In this document: positions 1 through 14,303 of the stretch, piece by piece
Numbering within the stretch: position 1 is the first letter of the stretch
Layout: each line of letters begins with the position of its first letter
Position numbers and translations under genes: made by a program
Source: Lagopus muta
Lineage: Eukaryota; Chordata; Aves; Galliformes; Phasianidae
Direction: 5' to 3'
DNA: 64,000 bases
Assembly (NCBI RefSeq): GCF_023343835.1
Contig: NC_064439.1
Span: forward strand, 36,216,508-36,280,507
Notes under the pieces: generated by a model
Databases searched by the model: none
Told to the model about the DNA's origin: nothing
The model's input: the letters and a program-made list of their open reading frames with translations, nothing else

Positions 1-3000
1 CTGATTCATGGACTTTCAAGTGGAGAGACAGTGGTGGAATACATTTAGTTGACGATTAAATTACTACTACTGCTGCTATATGAAGACAAGTGTACAGGTG
101 AAGCAGACATTTTTAAGACTACAAAGCCTACACCAACAATTATAGGCTAATAAGGACCCCCAAACTCACCACAAAAATACAGAAATTTGAGTAAGAGAAA
201 AAAGCCTGCATTTAGGTACAAACAGAAACACATGAAGCAATTTCTGGATGAGAGCCATAGAGCCAGAGCCAGTTTTGTAGTGAGCAAGGGGAACACTAAG
301 CATCAGGCTTGAGGAAATAAAAGATAATAATGATCATTTGCTTTCAATAGGATTCCAACAAACACATTCTCAGAAACTAGAGAATAAGAAAAAGCTGATT
401 GTTATCCTTGCTGTCTGTTCAAATCCAATTTGTAAAATAGTACATTCATTCACACATCTTATGAAGTTGTTGGAGAAAAGGAGGAACACAGCTTTTTTCC
501 TGCACAGCAGAAAGTACAACCTATCTCATGTCTATCCGTGACCCTTCATGAGAAGAAGGAAATATAACAAAAGAAAATATATCTCTTCATACTCAAGACA
601 AGAAAAATGCAAAAAAGGAAAATGCTGCTCTGAGGAAGATGTAACTGCAGGCTTCTCAGTAGCACAGGAAGAATATTAGGTCTGATTGGAATTGTTCCCA
701 GTCCCAAGTGTTTGAGGACAACCAGAATTTCATTGTGGATACAAAAGGAGTACCAAGGCCCATCCAGAGTGTCACAGAGATAAAGCCAGTTGAACCTTAC
801 AAAGAATGGGAAACTATTTTGTAGAAAACAGGTGAACCACCACAAACTGACTATGTGGGGTTTTGTCAGGGCGTTAGATATTTGGTGCCCACTAGAAGAG
901 TGAATCAAGTATCTTTAAGTGTAAACAGGAAGTGTTTCTCCAAATAAAGTGTCTGTCTCTTTTCCCCAAGTTTTCAAAAATTTATGTAACCTTCCTAAAA
1001 CGTATCTGAAAGTAAGACAGAATTCTCCCTGAAAGCTCCTAGAGACCTAAATATAATTGTATGTCTTGGGAATCAATTTGGGTACCAGTTATTATTGGGC
1101 AATATATGATATCGCTTCCAGTTTAGTGAAGACCTTGAAAGCCAAATATAGGAGAGAAAATTCATCCTCTTGGGAGCATCTCAGCAAAAACTTACTCAAC
1201 TATTTCTTAAAGAAAGATATTACCACACAGTGCAACTCAGAGAGGCTTCTCGATCATTAAAATCTGTTATACAGTGAACGTAATTGGTTAAGCCAGGAAC
1301 AAAGTCATTGGAAAGTGCTGAGAGGGAGAAAAACTCACATTACTCAGCTCAGTCACACACAGCTATTTATTAGACTTTCAGTATAAGTTCAAATTACTGC
1401 TGTAGGACGGCTCTAAATACAAGTCATTGTGCTACTAGCCTGTAACACTGACTCCTCCAGCACGGTGCCTAGAACAATGTCTACATAATGTGTAACAACA
1501 GCTGCTGCAGTGTATTTGGCTTAGAGTTCCACCTCTAGGGAAAGCCATGCCAAACTATTTATAATAATGGGCTACAATTTATGGGAAATGACTGCACCCA
1601 TTCTACATGAGAAAGATTCTACATACCAGTCAACTCATTAATGCATCATTAGTTTAAAGAGATCCTTCATAAAGCAATAATATAGATGCTTTGCTTCTCC
1701 ATGGGGTCTTTATGCAAAGAATGCCAAATGTTTTCCAAACATCACTGAACATTTTCAATCTCTATAATCATTGTAGATGATGGAGAAAGATGAGCATATC
1801 TATAGCTACTGTACCATTTCATTCTTAGGAAAAAAAAAAAAATTACAGGTCAAAGACTTGTGATATCTCACCAGGACCTTCTGTCCTGGACTTGATTTAA
1901 CATTACCTGCAGGAAGGAGAAGTTCAGAAGGTAGTCCTGTCAGGACAATCACACTCACCTTTACAAAAGCTGTGTGAGACTCTCTTGGTTACACGTCAGC
2001 TGTATGGCTAAGGATTTTTTTGTGTACAATTTTTTTTTTTTTTTTAACTGCATAGTTGATAGCTTGAAAAATATTACAAGCAAATTACAAACAAATCTCA
2101 GAACGAACAATAGGCTGAAGTTTACAAAGCACTTCAGCAAGAATTAGCTTCTAGCAATTGAAAACATTGCAGCACAACCTGCTTTGCCAAGTCAGGACCT
2201 GAAGTTAGAATCTGTTGTCTCATTTAACATCTGGTTGGGGGCAGCAAAGGCTGGCACACTGGGATACACAATTCTTGCACAGAGTTTGCTGTTCACTATA
2301 TTAGCTACCTGAAAGCAGCCAGATTTAGAATCTCTCTCCAGGATACAAACTCTGTTCTCAGATAGAGGTCATCCATCCTCAGCTTCACAGCTTTGACTGC
2401 TGATGTGGTTTGAGTATTACCAATTTTCCTGAAAGCTTACAGCAAATTGCTCTCTGTGCTGCCCATTTCTTTTAGCTTTTTCCTCCAAGGAATAGTGGAG
2501 GCTTCCTTTCTGGAAGGAAACAAGTAAAGACTACAGAAAATACCCACTCTCCCAAAAGGTGGTCCTATTACTTGTACTGCTTATTTTTATTCATGCTAAA
2601 ATAAAGTAGACCACAAAATAACCCAGTTTATGTGAACCAGACACTCCTGCCAAGCTAAGTCACAGCTATCCAATTCAAACAACATCATCTCAGAGGTAGT
2701 CTGTGACTTACCACTGAAGGTATAGAATTCATTATTACCATCTTTGTCTCAAATCAACAGTGATAATTAAAGCTGAGAATGTGGTCATTTTCCCTGGTCA
2801 GGGAAGATTTCCTACTGAATTCCTCCAGCTCACATATCTAAGAACACTTCTTGTTCCTTCATATAGAAGATTTCTAGTTCTCTTCAAAACCAAATAATGA
2901 TATTTAAGTCCTTGATGTCCTTTGCATCTTCTGGAATTAGATAAACAATCTCAAGCATTTTCTTCCTGCAGCGTGCCTAATTAGAAGGCAGAAAAAAAGA

Positions 3001-6000
3001 AAATAAAGAACAGAACCTATCTTCGCAATAGCTCTGCTGTTTCCTATGTAACTTACCCCCTCTCTTACATACATACAAAATTCATCCTAAATTAAATGAT
3101 TAATCTAGTGCATAAACTGATGGTGTGAGAAGATCTGGGCCATCTGTAAAGATCACCAGAAATCTGCTGCAAGCCTGCATTTTGACAACACGCATGTCCT
3201 TGACAGCTTAGATAATTGAACACTCTGCAAACAGGCATCTTCCCTAGGGGGTATGCTGCAGAAAGGAAAAATAGAACCTCAGACTGTAAACCCTGCCAAG
3301 CACAAAGTACTCCACTCATCCATTACCCCACCTTGTTCAATTCCCTACCTCCTCCTCACAGGCATAGCAGAGAAAAACATCCTACAAGGAATACTAAAAG
3401 CCACAGCCTATCTCTGAGTCATTATCCAAAGATTTCTTCGCCAAAATATGTAGCTGTATAATGTTTTTGCACATGATGTTGTTCCTGGCCAACAAACATG
3501 CAACACATTCCCTGTGACCACCATTGGACATCACATAACAACGCCATAAAGGCAATCATAAATTCGATCTATCTGTAGAAACATCTCTAAGTCATCACAT
3601 AGCCTACACGTTAAAGGATTATACTCAAAATAGAAAAAATACAGGTAGTTCTTCTTGTTTTTGCTTCAATTTCCCTCCAAGCAGGACTTCAAATTTTCTT
3701 TTTTTAAGTTGTCCATAACTGATCCTCAGAACCCAACACAGTAAGGTTTACAAAACGTGTTAAGTCCCATTTATTTTACTGGAAAGATTCCCATGCTTTC
3801 CATTAATAATATTGCCAAATGCAGATATTCAAAAATCCTTGAGTCAAGCACTACATTCCAAAATAATAGGCCAGTATTTTCTTTAAGATATTATTTTTCA
3901 CTGAACTCTTATTTTCAAGCTGTAGTCCAGAAACACAAGGATTACAAAACAGGATTTTAATTTAAAGCGTAGCATTTGAGTCTCAGCTCCCACAGCTAAA
4001 GCCTTAAGATCAACACAAAACATATGAGCATTGGCAACATTGAGTTAGATAGGCACATGCTTAAGTGATTTGTTTTGTTCCCTTGTTCTGGAAGGGAAAG
4101 GGTTTGGAGGAGAGGAGGGTTAGAACTTTAACCTCCAACCCTTTCACCTTTGAATCCTCACTCAAAAGCTTCCAGGAAGGAAAAAGGACTTTGCAGCATG
4201 TCTGGAAGTTTAACAAATCCAGGCTCTGTTTAATCAGATAGTACAGCCCTAGGGCTTCTCTAATTCCTATAACCAATGAGGCCCCTTAGTACAGAAGAAA
4301 ACTGTGAGCATAATAGGTAGTAGAGCTGCTTGAGTTCATTTACATAACATATCCCTGGCTCTTAAGCTATTCTAATGCTTTGGACTAAATACGCAAAAGG
4401 AGGTTTCCCCATCCAAAACAGGGGATCTGGTCCTCTCAGTGCACAGCTGACTACAGCAACCTCCAGATTTCATGCACTACAAAGTATAGTATCTCTTTCA
4501 GGGTAAGTGAAGCTCCAGGAAATCCTCTTTTGAGGAAACTGGTATATATTTATGAAGTGCACCACTAGACAGATGCAAATACCCAATCTGACACTGCCGA
4601 TATGAAGACAGAGATTTAGCAAGACAACGTACAAAGTAGAAAAAGCTGAACTACTGATTATAGGAGAATAAATGCTCTAAAAATACTTTCTTCCAGTCAA
4701 GTTTCCTTTCTGCTCTCTCAAAGGCAAGCTTTTCTGTTATGCCTCACCAGGCTCAGTTACAAGTAGCCAGCTGCTATGCTTTACATCAAGACCTCTTTTG
4801 TAGCTGTGAGTTAGAGTTTCATCCAAGGCATCCAGAATTTAGAAAACAATTTAAGGATCAAATGATTTAGTGTAATGTTTCTGCATCCTGTAATTTAAAG
4901 GGCTAAAAGTCTTTCTACAGCCACCAGTGCTTTCAGGGTCACAAGTTTATTTTTACTCTGCTATTTCACTTGGTAAATGGACTGCAAGCATTTAAGTGGA
5001 TGGCCAGTTCTAAAGCAGGAGCTCAGCCTTCAAAAACTGTTCATCCTGCGTAGTACTTTGGTTTGTAGAATAAACAGAAGCAGCCTAACTCAGTTTTGAC
5101 TGTTGCCAATTTCACATATGTAAAAATGAATTTTCTCTAATTGCTAACAGACATTCTGCAGGAGAGAATGTAGCAATGTTTAAAAAAATGACATGATTAA
5201 GATTCACAGACTTTGCAAAAGAGATGAAGTTTCAAGTCTGCAATTTTATTTATCTAAAACAGATTCGTCCTCACCTCATAATAAAGAAAATAAAAATAAG
5301 CTAACTTGTTCACTTGTCTTCAGAAATGCAATTCCAAATTCAGGAACTGAACTGAGTAAAATGAGGAGCTGATTGGACTTACTACAAAATGGTTTAGTTG
5401 AATTTTACACAGCCTACATGGATTTCTTTCTTATCATTTAGTGAACAGCAAACTAGCCTTTCTTAACTGCTATTAATGCCTCTCAATCATAGGTTGACTG
5501 TACGTCTTTTCAGCTCACTGTTGATTGTGAGTACTCAGAATTTAATAGCTGTTTTAGGTAGTCAGCAACAGGATACAAATATCTGGAAAAAAGAACTGCA
5601 ACAGGACAATAAGGAAAAGTAATTTAAAATCAATTTGGGGCAATATTTCGCCCACTTAAAATGTTTTTGCCATGCTCGATGAAGTTTTTTCATAAGTATT
5701 CTGGATCACAATGAACTCCTAAGCAAAAGCAAATCAGATTTGTGCTTTGGTTAAAAGATGAAAATGAGATTTAGTGAAGAAAAAAGTTACTTACAAGATA
5801 TCCACATCTTAATTAAACATACAGAAATTTTACTCAGAGAAAAAAGCTTGAGTAGCTTTTAGTTTGGAAATGACATGGGATGACACCATGAAGTTGTTAG
5901 TACAACGCTGTAGCTTGGCACTTATTGCAGGCTGTGGCTGCTTGGTCAACGTCAGTAAACAAATTTTATACCTGTTTCAAGGCATTCAAAAAATTGCCTG

Positions 6001-7690
6001 AAAAATCACCATGAAAGTTGTCATGTTCTATCACAGTGTGGCCAAATGGACTTAGTTTGTTTGTAAACTGTCCCTTCTAAGCGACAGAAGAGATTCTCCC
6101 AGCACACCTTTTTTTCCAAATCATTTTGTGCCCTATCATCATTTATTAAAAAACAAACGAAGTAAAAACTATATGAGGCAGCAATTAGAAAAGGTGATGG
6201 AAGGGATAAGGTAATGCCTGCGGAAGTAACGTTTTTAATTCCAATCTCAACTCTCTCAGAGTTCAGACACCTCAAAATTCTTTTTCCATTCCAATTTAGA
6301 AGACATTATCAGTGCTAAAACATCTAAGTCAGTAATTTCTCTAACATTATCTGATTAATGAAAACATATTCTCTTCTAACTTAAAGATGTTTCTGCATTT
6401 TAGAGCAAAAGTCTTGTAGTTAAATTTCTTGCAACGCAGAGATTGTTAATCATTTGGATGACAGGTCAATTAAGCCAGCAGTTTTGGACATAGAACACTG
6501 TGGGACACGTAGCCACATGGAGAACTGCCAGATTTATCACTTCACCTAGATCCCTTCCAACATAACTGCAAGTGCATGAAGTCCTGAAAATATACACAAA
6601 ATTCCAGAAAGGGATCTAGATACCTTATAAACTGTTCTGTATGCGCTTATTAATTAGAATACCTTTTAGTGCACAAAAGTTGTTTCCTTGGTTCTGCTGT
6701 TGTGCAGACATCACAACATCACAGACATCACTGTTAATGTGCAACATCAGCATTAAAATAAGCATATCTTCACTTTACAAAATACTGTAAGTTTTTGGAA
6801 ACTCATAGAAAAAGCAAAGTATATACTTCATGTAAAAGACAAAGCAAAGGAAGCCTATTTACAGGCCTTAGCTCCACCCAGCAATTCCAGTAAGAAGCAT
6901 CATCAGTGTTTCTTGAATAAGTACCTGTTTCTCACCTTTTAAAATGAAGTACAGAAGAAAACATCTCAGAAAGCTTTTCCATCCTGCACATTGAAGATTA
7001 CAATAGGTTTCTTCCTTCTGCAAGTAGTAATAGAACATCTACAGCTACTAGGATTCTGACTTCAGCCAGCAGCTGAACTGCTTCTCACATACTTCCTCCA
7101 GAGGAGGTTAATGTGTCACACCTGACAATTAGCACATTTCCTGGCATAGGCTGCCTTATGCTGGAATCATAACACAATAGTGTGTGCACATGTTTCTGTG
7201 TGAAAACAGCACATTGACACCCACATCTCAGATGATCTACTCTGGATTAAAGGGAAATGGTAAACCATTCTGCACTGCTTTTGTAATGTCGACCAACAAA
7301 CTCTTTTACACAAAATGGCACATTTTCCTACAGCATGGAATGTGAAGGTGAGTTGTATAGAAATCAGAACCCCAACATTTACACATCTTGGTAACAATTA
7401 TTTGAGCATATTACCACATCTTTTCAATACAGCAAGATCATTCACCCTCATGTTGCACCCAAAACATGCCAGCGTACAGAGCTGTAACTGCAAAATCCAT
7501 AGCTGGCTGCAGACCCTGATTATTTCATGAATAATAGCTGGAATTACTTCCTTATTTCCTAGCATCGTGCAGCTGGAGCAAAAGTGAGGCTGAATATGAA
7601 TTGTAAATAAACATCACTGATAGCTTGAGGTCTTCTCTTGTCTCAAAAAGCAAGTATATGCATGCATACAAACATAGTCATATACAAATA
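1..7690. other. AT-rich intergenic DNA, no gene recognised
   Basis: Only short ORFs of up to about 120 codons occur, with no recognisable protein similarity, and no exon flanked by convincing splice signals was found. Short A and T runs lie near 1,831 and 2,029. The interval includes a strong imperfect hairpin at 4,092-4,150 and a cluster of CAGGAC/GTCCTG inverted repeats at 1,871-1,946. From synteny knowledge, the region upstream of UBE2E2 is gene-poor in other amniotes, so distal regulatory DNA is possible, but nothing here proves it. Confidence 0.6.
4092..4150. repeat. imperfect inverted repeat, 19-bp arms
   Basis: The left arm at 4,092-4,110 (core GAAAGGGTTTGGAGG) pairs with the right arm at 4,132-4,150 (core CCTCCAACCCTTTC), with one extra T and one or two mismatches. 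The 21-nt spacer can form a competing smaller stem (GGAGGGTTA with TAACCTCC). One arm is purine and the other pyrimidine, so cruciform or triplex structures are also possible. No coding context is present. Confidence 0.6.
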
Positions 7691-7693
7691 AAG

Positions 7694-7740
7694 CCAGGAG
7701 AGGCCAGAATGATCATTTATTCTGACCTTCACTTAACTTC
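7694..7740 (-). repeat. probable ancient CR1-type fragment
   Basis: The phrase AGAGGCCAGAATGATCAT followed by TTATTCTGACCTTC resembles the 3' portion of old amniote CR1 families, in the antisense orientation. Only about 45 bp can be aligned by eye and there is no flanking similarity. A repeat-library search is needed for a family name. Confidence 0.3.
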
Positions 7741-10700
7741 AGTATTTTTAATAAGGAGGAAAAGTTAGGGTCTATTTTTCTATCTTTTCCATATCTCATT
7801 AAAGATTATTAAAAACAAAACAACAAAAAAAAAGTGAAAGTCACATCAATTAAAGAATATAGAACATGTGCCTTTCCCAGCACAAGAAATAAGAGAGGCA
7901 AGCAAATCATAAAGGCATGAGTTGTTGTTCTGGTAAACTCACTTCTCCTTTGGAGGAGGTAATGTTTCCTAGATATACTGCTGTTAGCCTTTTCCATAGC
8001 TGTGCTAAGCTGATAACAGTCAGCAGCACATTGCCCTCTCTCCCCCAGCTCCCACTAGAGGCTTCAGCCTGCTATTTTGAATGACATAATTTAAAACAGA
8101 AAATGTCTATTCTCATAAAATTTTACTAGAATGAAATTACATGTTATTGAGCTCCTTTATCAGAAAACATATTTAAAACCAAAGAACAGCTTTTTTTATA
8201 TTAAGTTAGAAACATGAAAAATGAGATATTCTTAATGCGCTAGCCAATCTGTATGGAGACACAGAGTGTCTTCCCATGTTTCTGAGGCCAACACTGAAGC
8301 CAGGAATCATAAATCACGGATAAATACGTTATTATTCAAATGATATACAAAATAATAATTTAGAGGAACACTTATAATTATGTGCTATTTAGAGCCTTTA
8401 TCTAGATAGACAGTCACAGTGAAAATCTACGGATACTACTGTTATTTTCAATGTAAGATTCTTTCCACTTTCAGCTTCTATCAGATTTGATTTTTATAAT
8501 CTCTCAAAAACCTGATTTGTTGGAGGTTTTTCTATCCTATTTCCCTATCAAAGTTGTATATTTTTCTTCCTAAGATCATATTTACTATTCAAGAGGTTTG
8601 TAAACTTCCCAGATCAAATTAATCAACTGTGCAGTTCCTGGAATTTTAACTATGGTCCCTATGGCAATAAATAGGTTTCACTGCTGATTTTGATTTTCAA
8701 GAAATAAAGTAGATAACTTATTTCATTCTACAAATTGATCATGACAGCCAAACTCTACGACGCAGCATTTTGGCTCTGTCCTGTGGCTCTTGTGAATGAA
8801 AAACGTATCACATATAATGTACCTCCTAAGAAGGTAATGTCTTTGCTATACAATATTGTGTTGAAATATAATGGTGTGCAGACTATGGCTCAAAACAGCC
8901 TGGATTAAATATCTGGGAAATTAAACCCCTTTGGATGACTGTCAAGACTAGTCTGCCTTCATTATCCCAAGACACAGGCTGGCACATTATCATTTTTATA
9001 CATAGTTAAATACTCAGACACTGATTTCATTAATCATTCAGTTACGGCAGGAAATGCATCATGTGGAGGGCATCCCCTCTCTTCATATGAAAGGCTATTT
9101 ACAAAAATACTGTAGACATACTGCATAATATAAAAGTCTGATATTTTAGCAGTAATAATTGCTCTTGAATTAAAGGTGTTTTTTTCTTCAGTTTCTTTTT
9201 TACTTGCATACATATCTGCTACTCCTAATTCTTTAATAGAGTTGCAGAGCCTTTCCTAACTGAAATTAGAACAAAAAAAATTTGGTTTTGAACACCTCAT
9301 CTAACTTTTCAGCTACAAGGACCTCTAGAAGTGAAGGATTTTCTTCATCACATGCCAAAAAATTGGTACTATTTCTTTAAACCCCAGGGAGGAAATAAAT
9401 GTCTATTTTCTGCCAAATAATCTGGATCAAGTTTCAAAAGATGATGACAGAGGATAAGATCCTTCTGTCTGGCAAAATTGATCAATTTTCCCAGTACTGG
9501 AGAACTTACTTGTATCATGCCAGACCATGATCACACCAGAAATCATCTGTATGTGAACTAAGCAGATGTAGAAATGGCCTACTCAGTAACATTCATTCTT
9601 CATTCAGCATAAAATAAGCTCTGAAGTTTGTCAGTTGAGTCCATAACAGTCATATATTTATGGCATAAACTGTGATCAAACTGTTTCTCTATTCTTCTTC
9701 TATTTCATGCTGAGCCAACTGGAAGACTTACAGCCTTCCACTCTTCCAAGACATTGCATGGGCCTAAAACCAATTTTATAGTCCTGTGTAAGCACCCAAT
9801 CAATACACAAAGCCAAAGTTTCACGAGTATCATGGCATTGTAATATTTTCTATTGCTAGAAGATAAAATAACTTGTATACTACTTCAAGCACAATTTTAG
9901 ATCTCAGGCAGATCTTCATAAACCTTTTCTATGGAAGAAAAAAAATGTAAACATTAGTCTACACTGCAGATTAGGTGATCCTAGGTATAAATTGTTTATA
10001 GGTATAATTAATTAAGTTTTTCTTTTAATTTTTAATTTCAATTAAAAAGGAAAATAAGAACAGAATTAGTGTCATCTGATAGCACTGTTTTGTGAGATCA
10101 CTTTCCTGATAGCCAAACTAAGTTATTTTTTGTTTCTAAACAGTTTCTTGTAAAGGAAATAATGACAATGCCTGGATCTGTGCTTTCAGTAGGGTAAATT
10201 CCTGTGATTTGCAGGAAACTAGTTCATGGAGATGTGATAAGATGACGGTCAGCTCAAAAGTGTTGATTTTTAAAAGTTCGTTCTACACTATTCTCACTGT
10301 TTTCCCAATCTGCATTTGCCATTGTTAATCAAGCACGATGCAGTCCTCCAAACTGGATGGATTAACAGCTACACTGGGATGTATACACAGAGTTATGGTT
10401 AACGTGCAACTGGAAACTGAGCCTTACTCTGCAGGAGCTCAGTCTGTTGATTGTTTGTTAATTCCCAATCTTTTTTCCTCTGTGTTCAGTCTCCTTGTTC
10501 AAGGGGAATCAGCAACCCATAAAAATAAATGACATATTTCAGCCAACTTATACTTAAACAATAGCAGTATTCACAAGAGTATGGCAAACAGGATTTGGCC
10601 TTAGCTATAAGTGCAATATCTATCCTGGACAGCACATATCTTAACAGCATAAGCATATGCAGCCATTGAATAGAACTCAGACAGAGCAATGTGACATGAA

Positions 10701-13494
10701 CAAACATTTTTTGCTATCACTGGATGTACATGCTGAAAGCATTCTCCCTTCACTCTGTCTGTTTCTTCTTCCACTTTACTGGATGTCCTCTCTCCCACCA
10801 GAACATTTTTTTGATCTGGTCATCTCCATCTCCTTTTGAAGATAATTTCCTTCTGTGATAACTTAGTATCCTAACTAAAGGAAACTAATACTTCCTGACT
10901 TCTCTTCCAGTCCTTTCTCCTCCACTATTTTTTACTAAACTCTGGCACAGTATAATTCTTTTTAGGATTAATTTCCATACTATGTCCAAACACAAGTTAC
11001 TTGAGGCTATCCTCCTACTACAGCATCACAGTGCAGACTCTGTTCACCACAGCTCACAGGTTGGAGGTTAGAACATCAGAACCTCTGAGAATTAATTTAT
11101 ATTGATGGTGAATTTTAATAAGGGTGGTTTGGTTTGGTTTCCAAAAACAAGTCAAACTGAAGACAAAGCTTTCCTCACTGAATATCACTAAGAATATTTT
11201 GTTCTATCTCCAGATACATTTCTCACATTAAAGTGGCCATCAGTTACTTGGTTGATTTATATATGAAGTAGTCATATCAAACCTGTCTGGGTAAGTGTCA
11301 CATTTATTCAAAGGAAGTAAAAGTTAAACAAGTTTTCTATATAATCATGGTCAAAAAAAAATTTTGTGAAACTTGTGGCAGCTTACACTGATCATGCTAG
11401 TGCTGGATACCTGATTTTGAGCTAAGAATCCTGCTCATAATTTCTGCGGTCCTATTTACATCCCTCTTGGGCTGGGCCATAAGATACTGGGTGTGCTTCT
11501 GGTGAAAACATATAATATTGCAATAAATAAAAACCTGAAGTAGTTGACCATTACTACTTTTAATAGTCAAATGTTTGTACATTCCCAGGGTCTCTCTGTT
11601 TGCATCTCTTTAAACAAAACAAACCATTATTAAGATCATGAGTAATGTAGCATGCTATCATGTTAGAATATCATTAAAAATAAGACAGCTAAGCCACAAA
11701 GTTTGGTACTGAACATATCACACATACTGTAGTCTTCTGCATTTGTTCTAAATTAAAATCCCACTTCTTACTTAAATCATTACATCTGTTCTCCTTGCTT
11801 AATAGAATGTGTCTATCCCCCAGTAACTAGTGTTTACCTGATCAGTATTCCATTTAGATAATACACGCAATCATGGTCATAGCCAGGACTTCTCCAGGAC
11901 CACTAGGATCTGCAGAAAACCATGTTTGGGAGCCCACACTTTCTCCAATCAAGCACTCAGTTTTCAGAGAGTTTTCTCTCACTAATCTATCTACCTAACC
12001 TTTATGTTAAAAGCCAAGAACATGTTGACTTAATAACATGTTGGCAGCTGACCTAATTTTGCCCAGCTACAAGCTAACTCAGAGCCAGGCCTGATGCCAG
12101 GCTGCACAACCTGCTGTAAGAACTGGTGCTACACTGCTCCTCTCTCCCCCTTTTTCTTTCAGTTGCAACTGATGGATACTATGGATAAAAGAGAGGAGAG
12201 GACTCCCAGTGTGACTGCAGGCTCAGCAAGTGGCCAATATGCTCTGCCAACTGATTTTCACTTACAATCCCTTCCTCACATGCTTCTTGAAGTCTAACTA
12301 GGCTATCTGCCAAAACTAGTGTCCATCACGCTATCCGAGAACTCTAAAATCTCCTCAGATTCATCAGGCTGTGAAGAAAGGTGAAAGGCTTTGTTGGCCT
12401 GGATGAATGGAGAATAGCAAAGATGAGTAGGAGTTCCAAGAAGTACCCACAGAACCTGGGTACTGCACTTCTTTAGCGTAGAATCAGAGGAGTTCAGAGG
12501 CTGGATTGATGACTGATACAGCTATTTGTTGTATTGAATCCAGAAATACATCTGGAAAAGGTTTTTGCAGAGCTGCCTGAGGCCATTTCCAAGCTAGATA
12601 CAGTCTCATACTAGACCTGGAACACTGGAAACCTGCTGAGCAAGGATGAAGGCTATAAACAGCTTAGCTGCATTCATGAGTGTTTGGTGTCTAGCTTTTC
12701 TTTTCAGTCTCATCTGAAGAGGTGATGTCTCATCAGTCTGAGCTGATGTTCTTTCCAGGTAAAATGCCTCAGTATTCAATCCTTTATCTGATCTGAAACT
12801 AATGTACAAAGACATAGTGAACTGTTGCCTTCTTTGAGAGGATTCACAGCTGTTAAAAATTAAGATCCAATTTGATCTAGCAGGTTTTGGTGAGTAGTAA
12901 TAATTGTCAAGATTAGCTGCAGACAAAGCTTTCTCTTAGGTCTGATGTGCTGCTGTAGAGGCTGTCCTTTGAAGCAGGTTCACTGGCTTTTTCCCAGGGC
13001 CTTCAAGGTCTGCTATTGGAAAGCAAGATGACCTTTACCTTTTTCTTCTTATCTGACCCACTGCTCTGTATGTTGTTCTTGTTTCACAAGGGCAACAGTG
13101 TCTTACTACCTGTATTAGTTCTCCTAATTATTCCATTAATTATTCTGTTAATATAGTTTAATGCAGGATATGTAGATGGCACATAATTAAGCAATTATTT
13201 ATGTATTCTAGACCTTTACTATAATCCATCTTGAGATGTGTTAATTTATTTCTCCCCTGGTGTTTATAAGGTATGACATCCTGCAAGCAGCTAATTCTGG
13301 ATCTCTGTTCTCTTTGAGATCTAATCAGCATTTAAGATTTATACCTGATATCATGCCAAGATAACTAGAAGGCAGCGATGAGCAAGCTTTCAAACATTTG
13401 GCAGTTCCTTTCTAACAAGCAGAATTTTAGAACTTGGTGTGAAGCAAAAAAAAATAACAACCAACTTTCAGAATGTAGCAGTGCTTTCTCACTT

Positions 13495-13529
13495 TAAAAA
13501 AACAAAACAAAACAAAAACAAAAAAAAAC
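13495..13529. repeat. A-rich (CAAAA)n low-complexity tract
   Basis: A run of AACAAAACAAAACAAAAAC type units about 35 bp long. There is no adjacent SINE body, so this is a simple low-complexity tract. Confidence 0.8.
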
Positions 13530-14260
13530 CCTCACAGAAATAAATAAACCCATTGCTTACACAAGCTTGATTGAAATAATGCTTAGAAGTTCATTAACAA
13601 ACCGCAGAATTATATTCCAGTTTCTCTCAAATAAAGGGAAAGCTAAGTGAAACTAATTGCTCTCAGAAGCACAATGCAACTATGGATCAGTGTGTCCTGA
13701 AAAGCTTAAAATATGAATCTGGGGAAAACACAGAGATTCACTTGACTGAGAAAATGATCTTTTTGTTTCTCTTCTCCAGACAATCACAGCCATGAAAGTG
13801 CCATGGATGATCTGGTAGAAACTGACTTTATTTTTGATATTTTCTTAACTATTTTATTAGTGATAGTAACTGGTATCAAGTTGAATAGCACCTTAGTATT
13901 TGAAATGTATGTATGACTCAGTTCAGTTACTCATAAAATAATTACTAGTTAAATAATGCAATTCATTTAGAAGTAGATACTTATTTGTGAAGGTAACTAT
14001 TTACTACTTCACAAAGAATTATTCCTTTAAATTTGAGGGGCAAGGCAACTTGCAGTGGAAAAGAAAAAAAGAGGAAAAGAAACACAGCAAGGAGGCTCTC
14101 TTGTTTGAGTCTGAAGCCCCAGGCTTCATTTAGCCATATAACCCACACCATAATGTGTCTTGGTTCATTTTCTCCTGCCTGGAAAGTAAACTAAGTCAGC
14201 CGCAAGGAACACAGGATCCCTCAAGATACCAGCTACCACAGTGAAACCATTTATATAAAA

Positions 14261-14303
14261 ACATACGTGTGTGTGTGTATGATTGATATAAACACACGTA
14301 TGT
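14261..14303. repeat. inverted repeat with GT-repeat loop
   Basis: ACATACGTGTGT at 14,261-14,272 is the exact reverse complement of ACACACGTATGT at 14,292-14,303. The spacer is 19 nt and begins with a short GT repeat. The 12-bp arms are perfect, but alternating purine-pyrimidine sequence raises the chance of coincidence. Confidence 0.6.
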
